NCBI GenBank assembly: GCA_041689935.1
Contig: JBDNFI010000028.1
Location: 42,188 to 106,187, forward strand
Direction of reading: 5' to 3'
Source of the DNA: CAXBDP01 sp041689935
Lineage (GTDB): Bacteria > Bacteroidota > Bacteroidia > Cytophagales > Cyclobacteriaceae
Length of the DNA stretch: 64,000 nt
Shown: positions 56,479-64,000 of the stretch, one piece after another
Layout: every line of letters begins with the position of its first letter
How positions within the stretch are numbered: the stretch's first letter is position 1
Notes under the pieces: generated by a model
The model's database searches: none
Seen by the model: the letters and a program-made list of their open reading frames with translations, nothing else
What the model was told of the DNA's origin: nothing
Made by a program: the position numbers and the translations under genes

Positions 56479-56709
56479 ATGGAAGTCATTATCGCTGCTG
56501 CTGTGACGGGCTCGTTCGCTCTTCTCGCTATTCTTGTGGAGAAGGGAAGACGAGAAAATAAAGCAGACCATGGGGTTGTGGCAACTTTATTAAAAGAAGT
56601 GATAGTCGATATTGAAGAAATAGATACTGACATTAAGGTTTTGGAAGCAAAAATAGATACACATCTTATAGACCACAATAATAATATTGGTACTAAAAAA
56701 AAGAAATAG
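56479..56709 (+). CDS. Putative holin or small membrane protein
   Basis: A 76-residue protein 6 bases after the endolysin. One N-terminal transmembrane segment (MEVIIAAAVTGSFALLAILV) followed by a charged coiled-coil-like region (LLKEVIVDIEEIDTDI) and a Lys tail. Size, placement and topology fit a class III-type holin, but no sequence family is recognised. Confidence 0.55.
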   Translation: MEVIIAAAVTGSFALLAILVEKGRRENKADHGVVATLLKEVIVDIEEIDTDIKVLEAKIDTHLIDHNNNIGTKKKK

Positions 56710-56951
56710 TTTACCCCCCCCTATTTGGAACGGTTTAAGTCCTAGACCCCCAGGTCTTTGGTACGTTATAAGGATTTGATCCCCCTCTTTAGATCTCTAT
56801 TAGACTTGGGACTACATTCTTCCGTGTGGTATGACGCAGTGAGACATTATTTCTAATTTAGTGAGCTGTTTATTGTTACATTGTGAGTAGTTTCTCGTGT
56901 ACTATAAGTTTAGTCCAACACGCTTCGGAGAATTCAATTAGGAGTATTGAC
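56710..56951 (+). other. Non-coding gap before the GH25 gene
   Basis: 242 bases without a supported gene. It contains a G/C-rich hairpin AGACCcccaGGTCT (about 56742-56756) with a weak T tail, and a TACTATAAG element about 50 bases before the GH25 start that may be a -10. RBS GGAG at 56941 precedes ATG 56952. Confidence 0.4.
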
Positions 56952-57650
56952 ATGGTGAACTATTTGACATTCATTGATGTCTCAAAGTGGCAGGGTCAAA
57001 CAAAGTGGAGAGTCGTCAAACGTGCCGGTATCGACTTCGCCTACATCCGCGCGCTAAAAGGCTACGAAGTAGACCCGATATTGGCGGGTAACACGAAACG
57101 CTGTACCAACGTTGAATTACCGCACGGACAGTACGGCTGGTGGCAGCCCGAACTTGACCCACTCACACAAGCCAAACTACTTGTTGAACTCCACTACGAA
57201 CACGGGTCGCTACTTGTGCCGATGTTGGACGTGGAAGAAAACAAAGAAGGAATGCGCCCAATACATGTACGTCAGAGACTCCGCAAAACAGTGGATTACA
57301 TCATCAGTAAAATCGGCAAGCCTCCAACAATCTATACAGCCTCGTGGTTCTGGAACAAGTCAGTAAACTCCAAACAGTTCAACCAATGTCCTTTGGTTGT
57401 CGCCGAGTATCGCTACTATTCGTTGGATGCGTGTCGCGCTAATCCTGTACCTATTGATCCTAAAGAGTGGGGCAAGTTTGCTTTGTCGGGTGGGTACAAA
57501 CCCACACCTGTGAAAGGCTGGAAGGCGTGGAGCGGGTTCCAATTTAGTGCTGGTTTCAACGAGCAGGGCAAGCGCCTCGGTGTGGAAAGCCGTGACCTTG
57601 ACTTAAATATCATGAAGGCAGGGCAATATCCAAGGTTTCTCTGTCCATAG
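56952..57650 (+). CDS. GH25 lysozyme-like hydrolase
   Basis: A 232-residue protein. GH25 signatures: IDVSKWQG (residues about 8-15), FAYIRALKG, LDVEENKEG (D-x-E catalytic pair) and YTASWFW, with a C-terminal DLDLN. Start ATG 56952 behind GGAG; the upstream frame has no good start. GC-rich and codon-biased compared with its neighbours. It cleaves glycan strands, complementing the M15 endolysin. Its purpose next to a first endolysin is unclear. It may be a second endolysin or a host-derived moron. Confidence 0.9.
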   Translation: MVNYLTFIDVSKWQGQTKWRVVKRAGIDFAYIRALKGYEVDPILAGNTKRCTNVELPHGQYGWWQPELDPLTQAKLLVELHYEHGSLLVPMLDVEENKEGMRPIHVRQRLRKTVDYIISKIGKPPTIYTASWFWNKSVNSKQFNQCPLVVAEYRYYSLDACRANPVPIDPKEWGKFALSGGYKPTPVKGWKAWSGFQFSAGFNEQGKRLGVESRDLDLNIMKAGQYPRFLCP

Positions 57651-57785
57651 TGATATACTAATATTAATCCGTGGTGAAACGCTACGGTCGTTGATATCCG
57701 AGGAGTTTAAGCGGCGACAACGTGGGTAGTGTGTCTTGGACTTAACCGTCTGGCCAAGCGTGTAGATGGTCCGGGACACTTACCA
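57651..57785 (+). ncRNA. Structured RNA between convergent genes
   Basis: Extended -10 TG-A-TATACT at 57651-57659, the same type as at 38247. The presumed transcript (from about 57666) has a CCGT/ACGG stem and a GTCG/CGAC pairing around 57675-57718. It then has a long hairpin with GTGTC/GACAC (57731-57779), GGAC/GTCC and a 7-bp ACCGTCT/AGATGGT inner stem. It lies between the converging GH25 and phosphoesterase genes and could also act as a transcription barrier. No known family recognised. Confidence 0.45.
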
Positions 57786-57795
57786 AATCTAATTA

Positions 57796-58428
57796 TTATT
57801 GGTACTCATCGTAAGACGTCCATGAGAGCCTATTGAGGTCCAAGTTGCCAGCCGTGATTAAGTTGGCCAGAGTTTCTTCACTCACAGGCGTTCCAGACCA
57901 GCTGTCTACACCGACGTCAATTTGACCATCCTTTACACGCCATTTACCGTGTGTGTGTCCATGCAGAAGCACTCCGCCGCGTGTGGGTCTATACTCGGCA
58001 TAACGGTCGTCATACTTTGAATCTCCTGAGCGTGGAAAATGACAAAGAGTCACGAGATGTTTACCAACCGATGTGGTAACTGAACCATACAGAATCTCAT
58101 CAATGCCCGCATCGAAGTACATCTGTTCGCATCGCTTCTGTTTGTCGCCGGTAGTACCAAATGGTTTATCATGGTTGCCAACCAACAGGGTTTTGTGACC
58201 ATTAAGTAGCTTGACATATTCTAAGCTTTCGGTGACTTTACCCATGCAAAGGTCGCCAAGAATCATGACGCTATCGTCTGGCTTGACGACACTATTAAAA
58301 CGAGCTACTAAATCATCATTCATGTCTTGGACGTTCGCGTACGGTCGATTACAGTATTCAATAATATTAAAATGGCCAAAGTGATGGTCGCTTGTATACC
58401 AAGTGTAGTGTTTCATTTCATCTATCAT
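57796..58428 (-). CDS. Metallophosphoesterase, minus strand
   Basis: About 210 residues, with start chosen at MIDEMKHY (58428) or MKHYTW (58416); the longer frame to 58497 overlaps promoter elements. Calcineurin-like motifs: YTSDHHFGH (D-x-H), MILGDLCMG (GD), LLVGNHDKP (GNHD), LVTLCHFPRSG and LLHGHTHG (GHxH). Typical of YfcE/phage 'phosphohydrolase' proteins with a His-rich 'GHTHG' end. Only large minus-strand gene in the window, with host-like composition, so it is probably a horizontally acquired moron. No in-frame CGG. Confidence 0.88.
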   Translation of the reverse strand: MIDEMKHYTWYTSDHHFGHFNIIEYCNRPYANVQDMNDDLVARFNSVVKPDDSVMILGDLCMGKVTESLEYVKLLNGHKTLLVGNHDKPFGTTGDKQKRCEQMYFDAGIDEILYGSVTTSVGKHLVTLCHFPRSGDSKYDDRYAEYRPTRGGVLLHGHTHGKWRVKDGQIDVGVDSWSGTPVSEETLANLITAGNLDLNRLSWTSYDEYQ

Positions 58429-58519
58429 AGCAACAAATTCATTCAATATCAATATGTTTGTTGGTTTTTTTACTGCACGCTGTGCTATAAACTGCACAAT
58501 ACATTTTTCTTGTACACTA

Positions 58520-58528
58520 TGCTATAAT
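58520..58528 (+). promoter_or_regulatory. Extended -10 promoter for a leaderless gene
   Basis: TG-C-TATAAT, five bases before ATG 58534, so the mRNA would begin at the ATG. A second TG-C-TATAA-like element lies 40 bases upstream. Confidence 0.55.
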
Positions 58529-58533
58529 TTTTC

Positions 58534-58740
58534 ATGGATGAAAGCAGTGGTTATAGCGGATATATGCCTATGATCGGACAGATAACCGTATCCACAACAA
58601 CACAGATGCTTAATACAGAAGGTGAATTGATGAACGCACATTCGATAATTCTTAAGACTAGAGAAAATAAAGAATTTGTATTTAGTATAACGACAGAAGA
58701 CTTAATGAAATTATATTTTTTGATTGGCAAGATTGTATAG
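58534..58740 (+). CDS. Hypothetical protein
   Basis: A 68-residue protein with no ribosome-binding site, started by a promoter whose predicted +1 is at the ATG. A beta-rich sequence (IGQITVSTTTQMLNTEGEL, then HSIILKTRENKEFVFSI) ends in a helix. It precedes the oxygenase gene. Family unknown. Confidence 0.55.
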   Translation: MDESSGYSGYMPMIGQITVSTTTQMLNTEGELMNAHSIILKTRENKEFVFSITTEDLMKLYFLIGKIV

Positions 58741-58743
58741 ATG

Positions 58744-58752
58744 TGATACAAT
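58744..58752 (+). promoter_or_regulatory. Extended -10 promoter for the oxygenase gene (leaderless)
   Basis: TG-A-TACAAT, 7 bases before ATG 58760; no ribosome-binding site, so leaderless initiation is likely. Confidence 0.45.
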
Positions 58753-58759
58753 ATCTATT

Positions 58760-59524
58760 ATGGGAGTTATCTTATTCAAAAATGTTGAGATTGGTTTGAT
58801 CCCCAAGACTCCATCAATCCCATTTATTGACAGCTCAATTTTAGAAAATGCGACTAAAGCTCTTATGGGTATTGCTAATAATTTTGGGTACCCTGTTGGC
58901 TATATACAGGAGCAAGATGGCCAGATTATACAAAATATTGTACCAGTACATAAGTTGGAATACCAACAGATTTCTTCTTCTTCGAAATCTGAGTTAGCCC
59001 TACATACAGAGACTGCTTTCCATCCTTACAGGCCAGACTACGTTGTCCTGATGTGCCTTAGAGGCGATGTTAATGCGGCCACTACATATGCTAATGTCGA
59101 AGACATATTGGAAAAATTAGACCCTTCCACAATAAAAATACTTGAACAAAAATTATTTACTACTAGGATAGATATAAGTTTCCGTACACATGGAGAACTA
59201 GATCGTAAGATACCTATATCAATTTTATATAAACAGGACGGTATTTATAGTATCAGATATGATCTTACCTTTGTCGAAGGCATGAAGCCCCTCGCCGTAG
59301 AGGCGCTATTAAAAATAGAAGCAGCGATACAGCAATGTATAAGAGAAATTGTTTTAGAGACTGGAGATATCCTAGTGATAGATAATAATACTAGCATACA
59401 TGGTCGTAAACCATTCCAACCAAGGTATGATGGTACAGATAGATGGCTCCAAAGAATTTTAGTGAGAAAAGAATTGCCACCAAAAAATCAATTAAATGGT
59501 GATATAATTATTACAACATTATAG
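58760..59524 (+). CDS. Fe(II)/2-oxoglutarate-dependent oxygenase (TauD/AsnO-VioC-like)
   Basis: A 254-residue protein; start ATG 58760 (the frame extends upstream without a start). Motifs: LALHTETAFHPYRPDYVVLM with H-T-E as metal ligands (HxD/E), and HGRKPFQPRYDG followed by RWLQRILVR, giving the distal His and 2OG-binding Arg. This layout matches the clavaminate synthase-like group (asparagine/arginine hydroxylases). It probably hydroxylates a small molecule or amino acid; substrate unknown. Placed with glycosyltransferases, so a sugar- or amino-acid-modification pathway is likely. No in-frame CGG. Confidence 0.78.
   Translation: MGVILFKNVEIGLIPKTPSIPFIDSSILENATKALMGIANNFGYPVGYIQEQDGQIIQNIVPVHKLEYQQISSSSKSELALHTETAFHPYRPDYVVLMCLRGDVNAATTYANVEDILEKLDPSTIKILEQKLFTTRIDISFRTHGELDRKIPISILYKQDGIYSIRYDLTFVEGMKPLAVEALLKIEAAIQQCIREIVLETGDILVIDNNTSIHGRKPFQPRYDGTDRWLQRILVRKELPPKNQLNGDIIITTL
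59500..59508 (+). promoter_or_regulatory. Extended -10 promoter element
   Basis: TG-A-TATAAT near the end of the oxygenase gene; the following leader contains AGGAGG before ATG 59532, so this promoter, unlike the leaderless ones, feeds a normal ribosome-binding site. Confidence 0.45.
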
Positions 59525-59531
59525 GAGGATA

Positions 59532-60245
59532 ATGAATCCACTTGTATCGATTATAGTAACAAGTTATAATCAACCTATTTTTTTAGATAGGGCAATCACG
59601 TCTGCTATAAATCAAACCTATGAAAATACAGAAGTAATTATTGCAGATGATAATTCTCCAAATCCAGAAGTCTATAATGTCATCAAGAAATATCTAAATA
59701 ATCCTAAGATTAAATATTTTAATTCTGATATTAGCGACGAAGAAAGATTGTTGACTGCACGTTACGCAACTCAAATTAATACTGCAGTAAGAGATTATTC
59801 TAATGGTGAATATATTTCCTATCTAGCAGATGACGACTATTATTATCCAGAAATGATAGAAAAAATGATGAATTATGTTAATTCAACATTGTATGATGTG
59901 ATTTTTTGTGCCCAGCACATAAAAGATATTGATGGTAATATCAATGGTTGTGGAGTTGATGGTAGAGGAATTAGATTCTTTGATCAACCCTTAGTGAGAG
60001 GTGCGGATAAATTGGATCACAATCAAGTGATAACGAGTAGAAGATCTTTCTATTCCGTGGGAGGATGGGATGATAGTGAGTGGTGTTGGTCAGGGGCGGA
60101 TGCCATTTTTTTTGATCGTCTAGAAAAAGCTGGGTATCTTTTCCATCCAATAGACTATGCCGTACCTCTTCAAGCAAAAGTTTACAGAGAAAATTCAGTT
60201 CAATGGAATATGGCCAATAATTCGTCGCCATTACCCATCACATAA
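59532..60245 (+). CDS. Glycosyltransferase family 2
   Basis: A 237-residue protein, RBS AGGAGG. Classic GT2 start PLVSIIVTSYNQPIFLDRAI, IADDNSPNP, then YLADDDYYYPEMIEKM (D-x-D). Acceptor and donor unknown. First of a cluster of sugar genes up to 63.1 kb, each overlapping its neighbour by 1-4 bases or nearly so. Confidence 0.9.
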   Translation: MNPLVSIIVTSYNQPIFLDRAITSAINQTYENTEVIIADDNSPNPEVYNVIKKYLNNPKIKYFNSDISDEERLLTARYATQINTAVRDYSNGEYISYLADDDYYYPEMIEKMMNYVNSTLYDVIFCAQHIKDIDGNINGCGVDGRGIRFFDQPLVRGADKLDHNQVITSRRSFYSVGGWDDSEWCWSGADAIFFDRLEKAGYLFHPIDYAVPLQAKVYRENSVQWNMANNSSPLPIT

Positions 60246-61129
60246 TGAGTACTAATTTTTGGGCAGTTGGCATGGCGCGAGATGAAGGAGATATAATAGA
60301 ACATACCATGTACCATTTGGCAGCAAACGGAGCTGCTGGGATTATTATTGCGGACAACTTGTCTAAGGACGATACAAAACAAAAAATAGAAAAAGCTAAA
60401 GAAAATATAGCTATTTATTTTCCTAAAACTAAAATAGTAATTTTAGAAGATAATATACTAGCCTATAGGCAGTCTGAAAAGATGACACACCTAGCATCAT
60501 TGGCGCGTATGCATGGAGCACAATGGATTATACCATTCGACATAGACGAAATTTGGTATTCTCCTAGTGGAACTTTACAAAAGGCATTTGAGATTTTAAC
60601 AGACGATGGAACTGATGCATACAAAGCTCTTTATACAAACCATTCCATAACAGAATTCGATCAACAGGCGCTATCGCCATTCCATTCTATGCAATGGAAA
60701 TGGAATCTTCCTACTAATCATAAAAGCTGTTTTAGATTTAGAAATACAGATAGTTTTGTGAGAATATCTAACGGTAATCATTTTATACAACATAATGGTT
60801 GGGATATCGGGACAAAAATCAAAACAGCAATAGATGATTATGGTCATGATAAAATCATAGTTGGTCCCCAATTGATACAAATTAGGCATTTTCAATGGAG
60901 ATCATTAGATCATTTTATTAAAAAAGTGTTGAATGCATACGAGGCCTGTAAGGCCCTTGAGCAAAATGAGGATTTATATAATGGTGCAGCTTGGGCTGAA
61001 CACTTCAGATCTTATGAATCTGGTGGGAATAAAAATTTAGAAAAGTTTTATAAAGATAACATATTAATCACTGGGGATACTAGATCTTTAATTTTTGATC
61101 CTGTTCCAATTATGGGATTACCATTATGA
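60245..61129 (+). CDS. Glycosyltransferase family 2/92-like
   Basis: A 294-residue protein. Start MSTNFWAVGMARDEGDIIEHTMYH (ARDE motif) and PFDIDEIWYS (D-x-D) are typical of the 'GT2-4/DUF23-like' family. Contains many aromatic residues. It could decorate phage or host surface glycans. Overlaps both neighbours. Confidence 0.8.
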   Translation: MSTNFWAVGMARDEGDIIEHTMYHLAANGAAGIIIADNLSKDDTKQKIEKAKENIAIYFPKTKIVILEDNILAYRQSEKMTHLASLARMHGAQWIIPFDIDEIWYSPSGTLQKAFEILTDDGTDAYKALYTNHSITEFDQQALSPFHSMQWKWNLPTNHKSCFRFRNTDSFVRISNGNHFIQHNGWDIGTKIKTAIDDYGHDKIIVGPQLIQIRHFQWRSLDHFIKKVLNAYEACKALEQNEDLYNGAAWAEHFRSYESGGNKNLEKFYKDNILITGDTRSLIFDPVPIMGLPL

Positions 61130-61785
61130 TTAATAAGGTATCATTAGTCGTTATTACAGATGGTAGACAATCATGTATAGAACAAACTATAAATAGATTT
61201 AACCAAACAATAGAATATCCTTTTTTTGAAAAAATTATCGTTGATGATTCCGCTGATCTCAGATACCATACTTTTTTATCTAATAGATTTCCTGAATTTA
61301 CAATAATTTCGCATGAAACAAGAAGAGGCTTAGCTGGCGCTGTAATCTCTGCTTGGGCTTCTATAAGTAAAGATTCTGATTATATATTTCATCTAGAAGA
61401 TGACTTTCTGATAGATAGACCACTGGATATTAATTATATGGCAACAATATTAATACAGAATCCCCACCTAGCCCAAATAGCATTAGTTCGTGCACCGGTA
61501 AATCCTCCAGAAGAAGAGGTCGGTGGATTTGTATTCCAACATTTGGAGGATTATTCCCAAAAAGAAAATTTCTTTGAACACGATAGGCTCTTCACATTAA
61601 ACCCATCCCTATACCCCATGTCAACGGTTGCCGTAGGTTGGCCAGTTGGTGGCGGTGAATCTGAATTCACTTCTAAGATTCATTCTTTTAACAAAGAATA
61701 TAAATTTGCATTTCTTGGAGAGATATATAGTTCACCCTACGTTACTCACATAGGTGGGCAAAGAAGTGAAGGGTGGTTCCTCTAA
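61126..61785 (+). CDS. Glycosyltransferase-like protein
   Basis: A 219-residue protein, ATGA start overlap. GT-A-like features: LVVITDGRQSCIEQTINRF, VDDSADLRYH, LEDDFLIDRPL (DD). Short for a full GT2, but includes the nucleotide-sugar site. Acceptor unknown. Confidence 0.72.
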   Translation: MINKVSLVVITDGRQSCIEQTINRFNQTIEYPFFEKIIVDDSADLRYHTFLSNRFPEFTIISHETRRGLAGAVISAWASISKDSDYIFHLEDDFLIDRPLDINYMATILIQNPHLAQIALVRAPVNPPEEEVGGFVFQHLEDYSQKENFFEHDRLFTLNPSLYPMSTVAVGWPVGGGESEFTSKIHSFNKEYKFAFLGEIYSSPYVTHIGGQRSEGWFL

Positions 61786-62498
61786 TGCCAAAACAAATAA
61801 CCGTAATCAAAAATAAACTTACTTTTCAAGTGATAGATGATGATTTATTTCATAGGCCAAAAGGATATGATTATTGGGGAGATCATTTTTCTAATTCAGA
61901 GCCATTTGTTTTTGACACTTATGATAAATTTTTAAATAAAGATAAAGATTTTTTAGATATTGGAGCCTGGATTGGCCCCAACACATTATACGGCTCTATG
62001 TTATCTAGAAATGTTGTCTCAGTAGAGCCTGATCCAGTTGCATTTTTTTTCTTAGAAAAGAATATAGAGGCAAATAAAATTAAAAATGTAAGCTTAATAA
62101 ATAAAGCATTCACCTCCAAAAACGAAGTTAAGATTGATACGAATGTAGAATTAGGTGATTCGATGACGAGAGTTTTAGAATATGATATCTCTGGAAAAGA
62201 ATCAGTAGCAGGGATAGACATGGAAACGCTTTTGTCTATTGGAGATTATTCTTTAATGAAAATAGACATTGAGGGCTATGAGTCTGTTGTCATCCCTGAC
62301 TTCGAAGAAACCTTGATAAAAGCGAATATACCAATGATTTTATCTTTCCACACTTCGTTCAATCCACTAAAAGATGTGGGGCACAAAAAATTATTAGATT
62401 CATTAGAAAAAATATACACAAAAGCATTTGGAGAATTCGAAAACTCCATAAATATTAAAGATATACCAATGGGATTCGGTTGTTTTCTTTTTATTTAG
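61785..62498 (+). CDS. FkbM-type methyltransferase
   Basis: A 237-residue protein; start ATG 61785 in the TAATG overlap. SAM-site DFLDIGAWIGPNTLYG, VSVEPDPVAF and later LMKIDIEGYESVVIP are characteristic of the FkbM methyltransferase family (with DIEGxE). It may methylate a sugar hydroxyl of the glycan made by the neighbouring genes. Confidence 0.88.
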   Translation: MPKQITVIKNKLTFQVIDDDLFHRPKGYDYWGDHFSNSEPFVFDTYDKFLNKDKDFLDIGAWIGPNTLYGSMLSRNVVSVEPDPVAFFFLEKNIEANKIKNVSLINKAFTSKNEVKIDTNVELGDSMTRVLEYDISGKESVAGIDMETLLSIGDYSLMKIDIEGYESVVIPDFEETLIKANIPMILSFHTSFNPLKDVGHKKLLDSLEKIYTKAFGEFENSINIKDIPMGFGCFLFI

Positions 62499-62514
62499 CA
62501 AAGGATTTAAAAAA

Positions 62515-63141
62515 ATGAATTCAATAAAAAGGGATTTAATATTAATAGGTGCTGGTGGACATTCAAAAGATCTAACCTATCTTGCATTAGAAGACAAATA
62601 TAAATTGTGGAATCTTATAGGTTATATTGATGACAACAAATTAATAGATGGATTATTGGGCAGTGTAGAAACGCTTCCAGATCTTATGAAAAGATACAAT
62701 AATCTTTATTATTCAATAGCTATTAATTCTTCTATGATTAGAAAAAAAATATTTAATACATATGGTTTATTGGATAGATCTGCAAATCTTATACATTATA
62801 CGGCAGTAATCGGTAGCGAATGTGAATATGATAATGGCTTGACAATGGGTCCTTATTCTGTTCTAACAACAAGAGTTAGAATTGGTAAACATGTACATAT
62901 CAATACTGGAGCATCAATAAACCAATCTAGCACGATAGGGGATTACTGTACTATAAGCCCTGGTGCCAGAATCTGTGGAGATGTTAATGTTGGAGAAAAT
63001 ACTTCTATAGGTGCCGGAGCTGTGATCATAAATTTCAAAGATATCGGGGACAACTGTACCCTAGGTGCTGGTACAGTCGTTATCAATCATGTGATGAATG
63101 GATCTACGGTTGTAGGCGTACCAGGTAAGGTAATTAAATGA
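62515..63141 (+). CDS. NeuD/PglD-like sugar O- or N-acyltransferase
   Basis: A 208-residue protein behind AAAGGATTT. The N-terminal Rossmann-like part has LILIGAGGHSKDLTYLA (PglD-N domain); the C-terminal part is a left-handed beta-helix with hexapeptide repeats (IGKHVHINTGASINQSS, IGDYCTISPGARI, VGENTSIGAGAVI). Acetylates a sugar using acetyl-CoA. Completes a five-gene glycan decoration set. Confidence 0.92.
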   Translation: MNSIKRDLILIGAGGHSKDLTYLALEDKYKLWNLIGYIDDNKLIDGLLGSVETLPDLMKRYNNLYYSIAINSSMIRKKIFNTYGLLDRSANLIHYTAVIGSECEYDNGLTMGPYSVLTTRVRIGKHVHINTGASINQSSTIGDYCTISPGARICGDVNVGENTSIGAGAVIINFKDIGDNCTLGAGTVVINHVMNGSTVVGVPGKVIK

Positions 63142-63150
63142 GCAAAAATG

Positions 63151-63258
63151 TGCTATAACACAGAAATGTGCTATAATAGGACTACGAAGTCAGATGCTCT
63201 CTAGAAATAGAGAAGTCCGTTAGATAATAATTATCCTCAGCGCTTTAATAGGTTGGGG
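63151..63258 (+). promoter_or_regulatory. Double extended -10 promoter plus structured leader and terminator
   Basis: Direct repeat ATGTGCTATAA at about 63149 and 63167: TG-C-TATAAC and TG-C-TATAAT. The transcript from about 63184 has a GGACT/AGTCC pairing around a small hairpin, then a stem CCTCAGC/GTTGGGG (63235-63258) followed by ATTTTATTATTTT, an intrinsic terminator. It may be an attenuating leader or a short RNA upstream of the Fn3 gene. Similar in layout to the cassette at 30671. Confidence 0.5.
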
Positions 63259-63270
63259 ATTTTATTATTT
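63235..63270 (+). terminator. Intrinsic terminator or attenuator
   Basis: Stem CCTCAGC/GTTGGGG (with G-U pairs) and a T-rich run. It lies about 50 bases before the Fn3 gene start, so it could attenuate it. Confidence 0.6.
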
Positions 63271-63318
63271 TCCTTCATTACTATATTTATATATAGGCTG
63301 TGGAGGGCTGAATTTGAT

Positions 63319-64000
63319 ATGCTAAATAAGTTGAAATCTTTGCGTTTTCGTAAAGGTAGTTGGATTATAATACCTACATTAGTATTAGCTATATCTTCCA
63401 TTTATTCACAAACGGTATACGCAGCTGATGCGCTAGTCAATCCTAACTTCGCCTTTGACGGCGGCGGTTGGACTGGCGCACGAACCACCGGTACAGGCAA
63501 TGATGCCTGCGCGGGCGGAGAGGCAAACATTGGCACGTGGACAGCCAATGCATTGTCTTTCTCATACGTTTTAAAAACGGTGACTCAGACAGTCGCTATC
63601 TCTACCCCATCTACGGTGTCTTTTACATGGTCATCTCAAAACCGCAGTGATGCCTCGGGCGCAACGGCGACAGTCACGCTTGCCGATGCCAACCAAAGTT
63701 TAAGTTCGGGTTCTTTTATCTCATCTACAAGCGGTCAATCGGGGAGCATTGGTCCTATTGAAACGACATCCGATAACGAGGTGGTGACAATCAACATTTC
63801 GGGTAAAGATAGTGTCGGCTGGGCTGGTTGTTATGGAACGCAATTTACTGTAAGTGCGTTAGATGTAGTACCTGTTAGCCCGCCGACTACAACCACAACA
63901 ACTCTAGACAATATCGGTGCGCCAACTAACTTAACGGCAACTGATATCGGAACTGCTATTCGTCTTGACTGGAGTGCACCGTCGGGTGGTGGGTATCTGC
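63319..64000 (+). CDS. Secreted Fn3-containing protein, 3' end outside window
   Basis: ATG 63319 starts an open frame running off the window (at least 227 residues). N-terminal signal peptide: basic MLNKLKSLRFRKGS, hydrophobic WIIIPTLVLAISSIYS and a cleavage-like VYAADA. Then a beta-rich domain, a TTTTTTL linker and the start of a fibronectin type III domain (APTNLTATDIG, RLDWSAPSGGG). GC-rich with host-like codon use. Such secreted Fn3 proteins are common in actinobacteria, so this is probably a host-derived moron or surface/adhesion protein. No in-frame CGG in the visible part. Confidence 0.75.
   Translation, partial: MLNKLKSLRFRKGSWIIIPTLVLAISSIYSQTVYAADALVNPNFAFDGGGWTGARTTGTGNDACAGGEANIGTWTANALSFSYVLKTVTQTVAISTPSTVSFTWSSQNRSDASGATATVTLADANQSLSSGSFISSTSGQSGSIGPIETTSDNEVVTINISGKDSVGWAGCYGTQFTVSALDVVPVSPPTTTTTTLDNIGAPTNLTATDIGTAIRLDWSAPSGGGYL

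Noticed and set aside
1..64000. tRNA genes or a CRISPR array
   Set aside because: No T-loop/acceptor pattern with cloverleaf and no spaced direct repeats were seen on either strand by eye; absence cannot be proven without a covariance search.

Overview
The window is part of a large, AT-rich, tailed bacteriophage genome of the contractile (myovirus) type. It carries T4/Mu-style baseplate genes (hub, OB-fold spike, gp25-like wedge, J-like wedge), peptidoglycan-degrading tail and lysis proteins, and its own replication genes. The host is probably a streamlined, low-GC actinobacterium. This is an inference from adenosylcobalamin-dependent ribonucleotide reductase plus ThyX, several promoters that imply leaderless mRNAs, two lysins against peptidoglycan, and a secreted Fn3 protein with a Thr-rich linker. 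Capsid and terminase genes are not in the window.

Layout: 1-30.0 kb is one tail/baseplate operon with tightly spaced or overlapping genes, including an embedded metallophosphoesterase. 30.0-30.8 kb holds a repeat-bearing structural protein and a promoter/structured RNA/terminator cassette. 30.8-39.1 kb is nucleotide metabolism (NrdJ with an intein, ThyX, a deoxyribosyltransferase-like protein), a glycosyltransferase, a secondary nuclease and a structured RNA. 39.1-50.7 kb is the replication block: VSR-like nuclease, DnaB helicase, two RecB-like nucleases, HD hydrolase, archaeo-eukaryotic-type primase and DnaE polymerase. 50.7-54.8 kb has a nuclease, a sigma factor, RNase H and a dNMP kinase. 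54.8-55.6 kb is a run of very small basic proteins. 55.6-58.5 kb is a more GC-rich lysis and accessory cassette, including a minus-strand phosphoesterase. 58.5-63.1 kb is a surface-glycan or small-molecule modification cluster (2OG-Fe oxygenase, three glycosyltransferases, FkbM methyltransferase, NeuD-like acyltransferase). The last 0.7 kb starts a secreted Fn3 protein that runs off the window.

Main discovery: the codon CGG behaves as an unassigned +1 frameshift codon. I read every CGG trinucleotide by eye (more than 200 in genes). Within supported genes CGG falls in the reading frame at seven places only. At six of them the frame breaks, and skipping the C (so that CGGN is read as a single GGN glycine) restores a continuous, family-consistent protein. 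These six are a long tail protein, a small baseplate-region protein, a PD-(D/E)XK nuclease, a sigma factor (twice) and RNase H. The seventh is two codons before the apparent stop of DnaE, where the same rule gives an alternative C-terminus. No other in-frame CGG was found in the roughly 60 kb of coding sequence, including the GC-richer cassette. This points to a host or phage translation system that lacks a CGG-reading tRNA, or has a quadruplet-reading tRNA-Gly, with CGG kept in selected genes as a recoding site. No tRNA gene is visible in the window, so the decoder must be sought elsewhere.
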